In this document: one piece after another, positions 9,480 through 18,000 of the stretch
Layout of the letters: each line of letters begins with the position of its first letter
Numbering within the stretch: position 1 is the stretch's first letter
Assembly: GCF_005490785.1 (NCBI RefSeq)
Contig: NZ_CP027295.1
Location: forward strand, 1,984,001 to 2,048,000
Direction: 5' to 3'
Length of the DNA stretch: 64,000 bases
Origin: Brachybacterium sp. SGAir0954
GTDB lineage: Bacteria > Actinomycetota > Actinomycetes > Actinomycetales > Dermabacteraceae
Notes under the pieces: generated by a model
Database searches by the model: none
The model's input: only the letters and a program-made list of their open reading frames with translations
What the model was told of the DNA's origin: nothing
Translations under genes and position numbers: made by a program

Positions 9480-9576
9480 CACCACGACAGTCGCCTCAGT
9501 CCCTACGTCCTGCCTAAGTGCCGTGGGTAAGCTAGCCGCAGAAGCGACCGTAGGCGTCGCGCTTGAAGGAGGTAAA

Positions 9577-10512
9577 GTGCCTTACCGACTTGATGATCTG
9601 CTAGTGGTGGGGGTGGCTTCAAGCGCCCTATTCAATCTTAATGAGTCCGATAGGTTTTTCCGAGAGCATGGCGAAGATGCGTATCGCAAGTATCAGGACG
9701 ATCGAATAGATGACACCCTGGAGCCCGGAGTTGCCTTTTCTTTCATAAAGCGCCTCCTGGGTCTTAATGACCTCGTTGAGGGTGGCGGCAAGCTCGTTGA
9801 GGTTATTGTCATGTCCAGGAATGACCCCGACACTGGGTTGCGAGTCATGAAATCTATTCAGGCACATGGGTTGGATATTACTCGAGCGATTTTTATGCAA
9901 GGCCGCTCTCCCTATCGCTTCGGGAAAGCATTGTCGATGTCCCTATTTTTATCGGGTGATGCAGAGGACGTCAAGGATGCGATTAAGCAGGGGGTTGCTG
10001 CCGGCCAGGTGGTCGGGGACCCGCAGGCTTCTCCGGAGAGTGGGGATCTTAGAATTGCCTTCGACTTTGACGGAGTGATCGCTGGGGATGAATCGGAGCA
10101 GGTTATGCAGGAGAGCGGTCTCGAGGCATTTCATGAGCATGAGACTGAGCGTGTGGCGGAGCCGATGATGGAGGGGCCGCTATCAGATTTTCTTCGAGGC
10201 ATCAATCGCGTACAGGACGTAGAAGATGCATTAGTTCGCGAGGCGAAGACGGACGGGGCCGTCTATAATAGGCGTCTACATGTAGCTATCGTGACTGCTC
10301 GAAATGCTCCTTCTCATGAGAGGGCGATCAAGCACCTGCGTTCAGTCGGATTGCGGGTGAATGATGCATTTTTCCTTGGCGGGGTAGACAAGGCCGGGGT
10401 CCTTGAGGTGCTGAAGCCTCATATTTTCTTCGACGACCAACGGGGGCATTTGGAAGGGGCGCAGAAGGTTGTGCCTAGCGTTCACGTTCCTTTCGGCGTA
10501 ACGAACGTGTAG
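9577..10512 (+). CDS. Cytosolic-type 5'-nucleotidase (cN-I/PF06189-like), foreign composition
   Basis: A 311-residue protein. The N-terminal VVGVASSALFNL, the AFDFDGVIAGDESE block (HAD-like acidic motif), IVTARNAP and the final FFDDQRGH together fit the cytosolic 5'-nucleotidase family that hydrolyses nucleoside 5'-monophosphates. I place the start at the GTG at 9577 because it is preceded by AAGGAGGT and the conserved N-terminus begins there; a longer frame opens at 9472, overlapping the previous gene by 8 nt, but has no such site. The gene uses many A/T-ending codons (for example AAT, GAT, TTT, ATA) unlike its neighbours, a sign of recent transfer. Such enzymes are usually housekeeping; inside an island it could act on the nucleotide pool during infection, but that is speculation. 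Confidence 0.75.
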   Translation: MPYRLDDLLVVGVASSALFNLNESDRFFREHGEDAYRKYQDDRIDDTLEPGVAFSFIKRLLGLNDLVEGGGKLVEVIVMSRNDPDTGLRVMKSIQAHGLDITRAIFMQGRSPYRFGKALSMSLFLSGDAEDVKDAIKQGVAAGQVVGDPQASPESGDLRIAFDFDGVIAGDESEQVMQESGLEAFHEHETERVAEPMMEGPLSDFLRGINRVQDVEDALVREAKTDGAVYNRRLHVAIVTARNAPSHERAIKHLRSVGLRVNDAFFLGGVDKAGVLEVLKPHIFFDDQRGHLEGAQKVVPSVHVPFGVTNV

Positions 10513-10845
10513 TCCGACTCTTGCTAGGTGCCGGGATTGCACGGCACCTGCTCGTAATACTCGATAGCTTTGACCAACGCGACCGCGGGGTGACGGGGGT
10601 GCGTGGTTTCTAGGAGAGTATTATCCATCTTGTGCTCTATCTGCCTGTTCCAGTCAGATCGATTGCTTTTCGATCGGATCATTAGGCGCCTCGATTGTCA
10701 CTTTGCGGCAAAACGGGGCCCTGCTGGTCCTCGCGACTGAGAGGCGGGCGCGGCACCGCAGCGAAGAGATGGGTCCGGTCTTCGATCGGACCCATCTCGC
10801 TAAGTGGCTGTCCCTAACCCGCGGGCGGGACGTGGATTTCTGGGG
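10513..10845. other. 333-bp intergenic region between converging genes
   Basis: No gene seen. It contains a small hairpin just after the nucleotidase stop (AGGTGCCG 10526-10533 with CGGCACCT 10542-10549) and the stronger hairpin listed separately. The first half shares the AT-richer composition of the nucleotidase gene. Confidence 0.6.
10766..10798. terminator. Hairpin between convergent genes, possible bidirectional terminator
   Basis: GAGATGGGTCCG (10766-10777) pairs perfectly with CGGACCCATCTC (10787-10798) around a 9-nt loop. It lies between the ends of the nucleotidase (+) and the unknown gene (-). There is no clear T-run, so termination strength is uncertain. Confidence 0.5.
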
Positions 10846-11553
10846 TCAGATGCTCATTTCGAGCTTGGTGTCGACAGCAGTGGCTCCGGCCTCGAACCCG
10901 GCGACGGCCCCCCGCTGTACGGAGATCCACAGATGCTCCCGCTCTCGATCCAAGCGGTCCTTCCCGAACACGGCCGAGCGGGCGGAGGGAGAAAGGGGCT
11001 GCGTCTCGAACCAGCGCCGCCGAGTCGTCAGGTCGAGTGAGTAGCCGGTCACGTGGCGGACCAGGGAGCCGTCCACGAACCCCTTGATCGAGGGTGCGAA
11101 GATCGCCCCTACTGCCTTCGCGCGCTGGGCGTTCTCCTCTGACATGGGCCACACTCCCGAGATCCCGGCCCACTCCTCGGCCTTGGACAGGCCTGCCAGG
11201 TTGGCAAAGTCCCAGCCCGCCCAACGCCGGGGCTGGAGACTGGGGTGGAGGGGGTCGCAGGGGCCGCTTGGGCGGAGCGGGCCGATCGAGACCCGTAGCA
11301 CGCTCAGGCCAACGCCGTTGATGACGCGGGTGCGGGAGAACAGATTCTCCACTTCCTCGGAGTTGACCATGGCGGGGGTGGTGGAGGTGGTGAGGCGATG
11401 CATCGTGACGAGGTCCGCGATGCAGGCGGGAGTCACGGTCGGAAGCTCCTGGGCGTGAAGCTGATATGCGCCCCTGAGGTGCAGCACGTTCGCGCCCCGC
11501 AAAGCCTCGGTGGCTCGGCGTGCGGCCTGCTCGATGGTGATGATCTCGGACAT
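10846..11553 (-). CDS. Hypothetical protein, no family recognised
   Basis: A 235-residue soluble protein. I use the ATG at 11553 (MSEIITIEQ) because GAGGT lies upstream; a frame 35 codons longer opens at 11658 but its N-terminus looks like translated leader. The protein has no signal peptide or membrane segment. Its C-terminal half carries several Trp, Arg and Phe residues (WAGWDF, RRRWFE) and ends in a short acidic/hydrophobic strand. It is divergent from the recombinase gene at 11721 with a 167-bp shared regulatory region. Function unknown. Confidence 0.6.
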   Translation of the reverse strand: MSEIITIEQAARRATEALRGANVLHLRGAYQLHAQELPTVTPACIADLVTMHRLTTSTTPAMVNSEEVENLFSRTRVINGVGLSVLRVSIGPLRPSGPCDPLHPSLQPRRWAGWDFANLAGLSKAEEWAGISGVWPMSEENAQRAKAVGAIFAPSIKGFVDGSLVRHVTGYSLDLTTRRRWFETQPLSPSARSAVFGKDRLDREREHLWISVQRGAVAGFEAGATAVDTKLEMSI

Positions 11554-11708
11554 GGGTAGTACCTCGTTTCTATTTCCAGAGCCTTGGTCGTCTCGCGGGA
11601 TCGACCGCAGCCCCGATGGGTAAATGCAACGGTAGCAGATGTTGGGGGAGGGGGACATCTGCGATGACGTCGAGGAACTGTGCCTAGCCGATAACTATTC
11701 TTTTCGGA

Positions 11709-11714
11709 TAGACT
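11709..11714 (+). promoter_or_regulatory. Possible -10 element giving a leaderless recombinase mRNA
   Basis: TAGACT ends 6 nt before the ATG at 11721, where no Shine-Dalgarno sequence is visible. Transcription from this box would start at or next to the ATG, a common arrangement in actinobacteria. No good -35 match is seen at the expected distance. The region just upstream (11690-11707) is AT-rich. Confidence 0.35.
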
Positions 11715-11720
11715 CGAAGC

Positions 11721-12635
11721 ATGTCTTCCACCGGCGCGCTCGTGCCTCAGATGCAGGTACCTGTCGACCTCGACACCCTCACTTCGCGATGGCTTGGTGC
11801 GCTCGCTCCAGCGACTCGCACCGGCTATGCCGCAGACGCACGTGCCTGGCTCTCGTATGCGTCATCGAGCGGCATCGACCCCAAGGCCGCGACCGGGCGT
11901 GATCTGGCCGGCTGGGTTGCGACCCTCGACGCGCTCGCGCCGAGCACGCGGGCGAGACGTGTCGCCGGGGTGCGGAGCTTCTACGCGTGGCTTCGGGATG
12001 AGGGGATAGTGACGGCGGTGCCGGAACTGCCGCGTGGCGCCCGCCCGCGCGTTCGAGGGCAAGACGACGCGCGGCTCGTTGGGCTCAGTTCTAGTGAAGC
12101 GTCTCGACTTATGTCGGCAGCTGATGTGCATTCGCCGAGGATGGCTGCGCTGGTCTCCGTCCTCCTCACAACCGGCCTGCGGATCCATGAGGCGCTCGCT
12201 CTGACGGTGGGGGACCTCCGTGTCGGTGGCGGTGGTCGCGTGACGGCAACGATCACTGGCAAAGGGGAGCGAGTGAGGACAGTCGTTGTCCCGCCGCTTG
12301 CTGTCGAGCGCCTGGATGTGATTCGACCGGCAGACGAAGGCGTCTACTTCCGAACCCGTACTGGGCGGCCGTGGGATCAGCGAGAGGCTCGCGACTCACT
12401 GAGCCGTGTCGGTCGGAAGCTCGGTATGGATCTGCATCCGCATGTCCTCCGGCACACTGCCGCGAGTCTGGCGCTGGCGGGTGGGGCGAACGTCGAGGCG
12501 GTTCGGGCGATGCTTGGGCACAGCAGCCTGACGACGACCCAGCGGTATGTGCGCGCGGCGGGCAACCTCGACGCCAGTCCTGCCTATGCGCTTGCGGCCA
12601 CGATCGCGCCTACGTCTTCCGGCGACGGCCGCTGA
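11721..12635 (+). CDS. Tyrosine recombinase (integrase) 1
   Basis: A 304-residue XerC/D-like site-specific recombinase. An N-terminal SAM-like DNA-binding domain (about 15-105) is followed by the catalytic domain with a complete active-site set: R154 in TGLRIHE, K181 in TGKGER, H241 and R244 in HVLRHT, H267 in LGHSS and nucleophile Y276 in TTTQRYV. It is therefore likely active. It overlaps the second recombinase gene by one base (TGATG), indicating coupled translation. Its position near the tRNA-Arg 3' end fits a role in integration and excision of the island. Confidence 0.9.
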   Translation: MSSTGALVPQMQVPVDLDTLTSRWLGALAPATRTGYAADARAWLSYASSSGIDPKAATGRDLAGWVATLDALAPSTRARRVAGVRSFYAWLRDEGIVTAVPELPRGARPRVRGQDDARLVGLSSSEASRLMSAADVHSPRMAALVSVLLTTGLRIHEALALTVGDLRVGGGGRVTATITGKGERVRTVVVPPLAVERLDVIRPADEGVYFRTRTGRPWDQREARDSLSRVGRKLGMDLHPHVLRHTAASLALAGGANVEAVRAMLGHSSLTTTQRYVRAAGNLDASPAYALAATIAPTSSGDGR

Positions 12636-13939
12636 TGGGGCGCCCTTCGATACCCCGCGGCGAGACTGGTGAACTGCGCTATCAGGTGCGCCAGGCGCCC
12701 ACTGAGCCATGGCGAGCTGTCCTGTTGGACGATGCACGTAAGAAGGGGTGGACCCGCGCCAGGGTGGGTCGCGCCTGGCGCGTGCTCCAGAGCGTGGGCA
12801 CGACGGACGGTTCGCGGGTCGTCAGCCGAATCGCACCGACGCACTCCGAGGCCGCTGATGCGACGCGGGCCGCTGTCCAGGTGCTCGTGGACTCACTGTC
12901 CGTGGATCCGAAGGCGCCGACTCTTGGCAGCATGCTCGAATGGGTCCGCGCGCGTATCGATGCTGGTGATGACCCGAACGTCACCTCGCCTCGTTCGCGG
13001 GGCCAGTACCTCGCGGTCCTGGCCACCTGGTGCGGGCTCGGTCCCCAGGAGGGCGAGCGAACTCACCACTACCGTACGGACATCATCACGACCCCCATCG
13101 CTGACCTCACGCCCGGTGACCTGCAAGACGAACTCGTGGCCATCGCCGCAGCGGGCGGCGCCTCGGCAATGCGGCACGTCCGCGCGATGTGGCGGAAGTC
13201 GACGGCGCGCGCCCTCGCCCTTCGGCTGATCGTTGTCGACCCGGCTTCCGGGCTCACCTTGCCTCCGGCGCCACCTCGCGGCACCAAGGTCTATGCGAAC
13301 GGGGCACCTCGCTTCGTCGACAATGCGCTGACTCCTGAGCAGGAGAAGGATCTGCGCGAGTTCCTTGCGTCGGACGACAGAGCGAAGACGGAGGGCATCG
13401 CAGACCCACTCGCCCTCGCTCTGGAAACGGGCGCGCGCATCAGTGAGCTCATCAGCATTCGTTGGGACGACGTGTCCGACGAGACCCTGACGCTTGCGGG
13501 ACAGATCGTCCGCATCAAGGGGGAGGGGCTGCAGTGGCGAGCGGGGTTGAAGACCGGCCCGGAGACTCGGGTGGTCCCCCTGACGAAAGGTGCTCGAACG
13601 CTCCTCGACCGGCGTCGGGCGCGACGTCCTGAGGAGTCGGAAGCGGCAGGGTCCTGGTTGGTCTTCACCTCTCCGCGTGGGATGCGTCCCGACCCGGACA
13701 ACATGGCCGCTGCTGTGCGGCGAGCCCTGGATCGTGCTGGCCTGCCCTGGGCGACGGTGCACACCCTCAGACGTACGGTCGAGAACCGGCTGATCAGCAG
13801 CGGCACGGATCCTCGATTGATCGAGCGGGTGATGGGGCACACGAGCGTCACCGCGCACAGGGCCTACTGGAACCGCGGACTTGATCCGGTGGGGGCTCTG
13901 AGCGGCCTGGAAGGAAGTACACACGTACAGCCCGAGTAA
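12635..13939 (+). CDS. Tyrosine recombinase (integrase) 2
   Basis: A 434-residue second recombinase read from the ATG at 12635, which overlaps the stop of recombinase 1; an upstream in-frame start at 12371 would lie inside that gene and is not used. The N-terminal ~95 residues are a basic extension, then a core-binding domain (about 96-205) and a catalytic domain with R268 (ETGARISEL), K306 (LKTGPETR), H376 and R379 (HTLRRT), H402 (MGHTS) and Y411 (HRAYW). All catalytic residues are present. Its stop lies 52 bp from the tRNA-Arg 3' end. Which of the two enzymes integrates the island, or whether they act together, cannot be read from the sequence. Confidence 0.88.
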   Translation: MGRPSIPRGETGELRYQVRQAPTEPWRAVLLDDARKKGWTRARVGRAWRVLQSVGTTDGSRVVSRIAPTHSEAADATRAAVQVLVDSLSVDPKAPTLGSMLEWVRARIDAGDDPNVTSPRSRGQYLAVLATWCGLGPQEGERTHHYRTDIITTPIADLTPGDLQDELVAIAAAGGASAMRHVRAMWRKSTARALALRLIVVDPASGLTLPPAPPRGTKVYANGAPRFVDNALTPEQEKDLREFLASDDRAKTEGIADPLALALETGARISELISIRWDDVSDETLTLAGQIVRIKGEGLQWRAGLKTGPETRVVPLTKGARTLLDRRRARRPEESEAAGSWLVFTSPRGMRPDPDNMAAAVRRALDRAGLPWATVHTLRRTVENRLISSGTDPRLIERVMGHTSVTAHRAYWNRGLDPVGALSGLEGSTHVQPE

Positions 13940-13991
13940 CCTCGTCGTTTCGCCGTTGCTTGGGGCACTCCACGACGTTTGTGCTGGCCAG

Positions 13992-14064
13992 TGCCCCCAC
14001 CCGGACTCGAACCGGGAACCGACGGATTAGAAGGCCGTTGCTCTATCCATTGAGCTATGGAGGC
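13992..14064 (-). tRNA. tRNA-Arg (anticodon TCT)
   Basis: Read on the minus strand: acceptor GCCTCCA pairs with TGGGGGC, D-arm GCTC/GAGC, anticodon loop CTTCTAA giving TCT, T-arm CCCGG-TTCGAGT-CCGGG and discriminator A. The CCA end is not encoded. The last anticodon-stem pair is a C-T mismatch. The 3' end faces the recombinase genes and is the presumed attachment site of the island to the left. Confidence 0.95.
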
Positions 14065-14110
14065 GCGGCGCGGTGGGCCGGAGCTGGTCCGGATCGGCGC
14101 CGCACAGAGT

Positions 14111-15049
14111 CTAACGACCGGTGCGACCCCGCGGTCCGCGCCCCGCGTGCGGTGACCAGGCCCGGGCCCCGGTCGACGTGCCGCGCGGGTCCTCGCCCTG
14201 GCAGCGCGGGCAGGTCCAGAACACCCGGCCCTCGGTCCCCTCGAGGCGCGGCTCGGCGATCTCGGAGCGCAGGATCCGGGCGCGGCAGCGGCGGCACTGC
14301 TGCCCGCCCCTCCCGTACACCCAGAGGTCGCCGTCCCGCCCCAGCATGCCGCCGGTGGTGACCCGCACCTCCCGCTCGGCGTTCAGCAGGAGCAGGCGGC
14401 GGGCGAGGTCCACGAGCGTGCCGAGGTCCCCGACCTGCGCGACGGTCGCCGCGGGATGCACCCGGCGCAGGAAGCACAGCTCGCTGCGATAGATGTTGCC
14501 CACCCCTGCCAGGAGGTGCTGGTCCAGGAGGGCGAGGCCGATCGACCGGTCGGGCTCCGTGGCGAGGTTCGCGATCGCGCGCTCCCGGTGCCCCTCGGAC
14601 CAACCGGGGTCCAGGAGATCCGGTCCGAGCGTTCCCACGAGCTCGGCCTCGTCGGCCGTGCGCAGGAGCCGCACCTGCTGGACCTCGTAGGCGATCGCCC
14701 GCACCTCGCGGCCGTCGTCGTGCCGTGCCGTGAGCCGGATCCGGATCGTCGCGGGGTCGCGCGGGCCGGCGCTCGTGTCGCTCGAGCGGAGGGCGCGGCC
14801 GTCCACGCGCCAGATGCCGTCCATCATCAGATGGGAGTGCAGGGTCATCGGCGGCGCCCCGGAGCCCTCCGGCGGGACGAGACGGATCAGCAGATGCTTG
14901 CCGCGTGGGCGCACCTCGCGCACCCTCCAGCCCGTGAGATCCGCGGTCGCGTGCCGGGGGACGCGCAGCTCGCTCGACGTGAGCGTCGCGCCCGCGAGCG
15001 CCTCGTGAAGGATCCGGCACTGCCGGAAGACGGTGTCCCCTTCCGGCAT
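14111..15049 (-). CDS. Fpg/Nei-family DNA glycosylase/AP lyase (Nei2-like)
   Basis: A 312-residue base-excision repair enzyme. It starts MPEGDT: Pro2 would be the nucleophile and Glu3 the proton donor, as in endonuclease VIII (MPEGPE in classical Nei). A helix-two-turn-helix region (LLAGVGNIYRSE, about 170-200) and a C-terminal zinc finger with CRRC and CPRC pairs follow. It should remove oxidised bases and cut the abasic site. Its ATG overlaps the stop of the upstream lhr gene by one base, so the two are translationally coupled; this pairing is common in actinobacteria and suggests a joint repair role. Confidence 0.9.
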   Translation of the reverse strand: MPEGDTVFRQCRILHEALAGATLTSSELRVPRHATADLTGWRVREVRPRGKHLLIRLVPPEGSGAPPMTLHSHLMMDGIWRVDGRALRSSDTSAGPRDPATIRIRLTARHDDGREVRAIAYEVQQVRLLRTADEAELVGTLGPDLLDPGWSEGHRERAIANLATEPDRSIGLALLDQHLLAGVGNIYRSELCFLRRVHPAATVAQVGDLGTLVDLARRLLLLNAEREVRVTTGGMLGRDGDLWVYGRGGQQCRRCRARILRSEIAEPRLEGTEGRVFWTCPRCQGEDPRGTSTGARAWSPHAGRGPRGRTGR

Positions 15050-18000
15050 CAGCGGCCTCCTGCCCGCACGCGCAGCGACTTCGGAGAGCGGTAGCAGCCG
15101 GCGTCCACGAGCGCCTGCGCGATCCCCGTGACGGCCTCGGCTCCGATCGCATGGCCGTTGATCCGCTCGATCTGCAGCTGGGGGAGGCGGGAGTCCTCGA
15201 CGACGGCACGCACCAGCTGCTCCGCGGCCGGGGTGATCAGCTCGCCGTCTGCCCACCACAGCAGGCTCCGGGCGCCCTTGTCGACGACCGCGAGGGGATG
15301 GCCGTCCACGAGCATCACGAGGGCGCCCGCGCGGCGGGCCGGTCGGACGGTCGCTCCCTCCGGTGGGGCAGGGGCGAGAGGCGGCCAGGGCAGCGACGCA
15401 CCGTAGGGGTTCGCGGGGTCCGTCGCGGCGAGCGCCACGGCGCCCGCCTCCGGCGACGGCCCGGAGTGCTCCTCCGCCTCCCGCTCGCGGTCCCGCAGCA
15501 GGTCCACGGCCTCGACCGGTGCGAACTGGGAGGCGCCGAGGCCGTCCACGAAGTAGCCGCGGCGGCAGCTGCCGTTCTCCTCGAGCACCGACAGCACCCG
15601 GTACACGCCCGCGAAGCCGCCCGGCAGGTCCTCGACGTCCATCGCGCCGCGGGTGACGACCCCGTGCCGGTCCAGCAGCAGCGTCGCGAGCGCACCGGCC
15701 CGTGCGGCCGGGTCCACCGGCTCCACCCTCACGGCCGACCATCGGCCGGCGCCCGTCGGCCCGGTGACCAGCTCCGACGGGCTCGACGCGCCCTGCCGCA
15801 TCATCGCCGCGGAGAGCCGGGCGGCGCCGCGACGGCTGAGCTGCCGGGAGCGTCCGGGCGTGCGCGAGCGGGCGGAGCGTGGGGCGCTGCCGCGGGTGAG
15901 CACGCGCAGCGCCTCGAAGGAGTCGTTCGTGACGAGGGAGGCGAGCGCGAGCTCCCACAGCGCCTCCTGCAGCTCCTCCGGCGGGACCGCCGCTCCGTCC
16001 TCCGCGAGGGCGGTGAGGAGCTCCCCGGTCCGGAGCGCACCGGGCGTGCCGCGCAGCAGGGCCAGCAGCCGCGCCGCGGTGGAGCCCTCCGGGAGCGCGG
16101 CGGCCGAGGACTCGAGCTCCGCGGCGTCCAGGCCGAGCGGCAGGGCGTCCGCGAGGTGCAGGCGCACCCAGGCGTCGTCGGCGCCGAGCCGGCCGTGCCC
16201 GGTCCACACGAGCTCGCCGGCGGCGAAGGCGGAGTCCACGAGCGCCGGCGTGATCTCCGGCAGTCGCGCCGGGAGCACCTGCGACTCCCAGGCGGAGGCC
16301 GGCAGGGACACCCCGGTGAGCTGGTCGATCACCGAGAGCAGCCCGTCCCGGCCGTGCCAGTCGGGGCGGGCGCGGCGGCCGTCGGCCCGGCGCGGCACCA
16401 GGTGCTGCCAGGTGCCGAGGAAGCGCGCGTACACGGGGCCGGGCACGGGAGCGATGTCGCGCCGGGACGCGGCGAGGCTCGCCCGACGGATCCGGCGCAG
16501 CACCTCCGCGTCCACCCACTCCTCCCCGGTGCGGCCGGGGGTGAACTCGCCGGTCTGGAGGACACGCTCGGAGGCGAGCTGCTCGAGCGCGGCCCGGGCC
16601 ACGCCGGGGGCGAGACCGAGCGCCTCGACCACGTGCTCCGCGGGGAAGGGGCCGCGGGAGCGCGCCCAGCGCTGCAGAAGCTGGGGGACGGCGCGGTCCA
16701 CGGGAGCGAGCAGGGACTCGGGGAGACCGGGCGGCAGAGCCACGCCGAGGGCGTCCCGCAGCAGCGCGGCGTCCTCGATCCCGGCCACGTGCTCGGCCCC
16801 CGCGAAGCGCACGATGATCACGCGCCGCGCCCGCTCGAGCTCCTCGATCGCCGCGTCGACGTCGAGCTCGCCGGCGGCGCGATGGGCGAGCTCGGCGCGG
16901 GTGAGCGGTCCCAGCCGGCGCAGGGCGTCCGCCACGTTCTCCGCAGTGCGCAGCGCGCGCTCCTCGGTGAGACCCTGCAGGCGCTGCTCGACCTCCGCGA
17001 TCACCTCCGCGTCCAGCAGCTCGCGCAGGCTCACCGATCCCAGCAGCTCCGCGAGCAGCGACTGGTCCAGGGCGAGCGCGGCCGTGCGGCGCTCCGCGAG
17101 CGGAGCGTCGGTGTCGTAGATGAACTGGGCGAGGTAGCCGAACAGCAGCGAGCGGGCGAAGGGGGACGGCGCCTCCGTCTCGACCTCGCGCACCTGCACC
17201 GTCCGCCGTGTCACCTGGGACATCAGGTCCACGAGGGAGGGGAGGTCGTAGACGTCCTGCAGGCACTCGCGCGCGGCCTCGAGCATGATCGGGAAGTCCG
17301 GGTACGGGCGCGCCACCTCGAGCAGGTGGGCGGAGCGCTGGCGCTGCTGCCACAGCGGTGCCCGCTGGTTCGGGTCACGGCGCGGCAGCAGCAGCGCCCG
17401 CGCCGCGCACTCGCGGAAGCGGGAGGCGAAGAGGGCGGAGGAGCCCACGAGCCGCCGCACCTCCTCCTCGATCTCCTCCGGGGTGAAGACGAAGAGGTCC
17501 GCGCCGGGCGGCTGCTCGCCGTGCGGGATCCGCAGGACGATGCCGTCGTCCGCGGCCATGACCTGGCCGTCGAGCCCGTAGCGCTCCTCGACGCGGGCGC
17601 CGACGGCGAGGGCCCAGGGGCCCGTGATCCGCTGGCCGAGCGCGCAGTGCAGGACCACCCGCCAGTCGCCGAGCTCGTCGAGGAAGCGCTCCACGACGAG
17701 CTGCCTCGGGCCGGGCACCGCCCCCGTGACCTGCTGCTGCTCGGCGAGCTGGTCGAGCAGCACGGTGCGGGCGTTGCCGTCGAGCCCCAGCGCTTCGAGC
17801 CGGCTCTCCGCTTCCTCGCGGGGGAGGGCGGCGAGCTCCGCCTGCGCGGCCTGCAGGGCACGGCCCAGGCTCGCGGGGCGGCCGTCGCCGTCACCGTGCC
17901 AGAAGGGGATCCGGCCCGTCAGGCCGAAGGCGGGGGAGACCGTGACCCTGGAGGCGGTGATCTCCTCGATCCGCCAGCTCGTGGTGCCCAGCGTGATGAC

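Larger units (their letters stand above)
1..13991. mobile_element. Putative tRNA-Arg-integrated accessory (defence) island, left end outside window
   Basis: Two adjacent tyrosine recombinase genes (11721-13939) end about 50 bp from the 3' end of a tRNA-Arg gene. This is the usual arrangement of an integrative element that used the tRNA 3' end as its attachment site. To the left lie restriction, HEPN and unknown genes and an AT-richer gene; to the right (from 14111) the content becomes core. I looked by eye for a second copy of the tRNA 3' segment in 1-11700 and saw none, so the left boundary is either beyond the window or eroded. No plasmid replication, conjugation or phage structural genes are visible, so the type of element (genomic island, ICE remnant or prophage remnant) is undecided. 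Confidence 0.6.

Noticed and set aside
11711-11718. GACTCGAA shared with the tRNA-Arg T-loop, as a left attachment site
   Set aside because: Only 8 nt match, inside the recombinase promoter region; too short to separate from chance.
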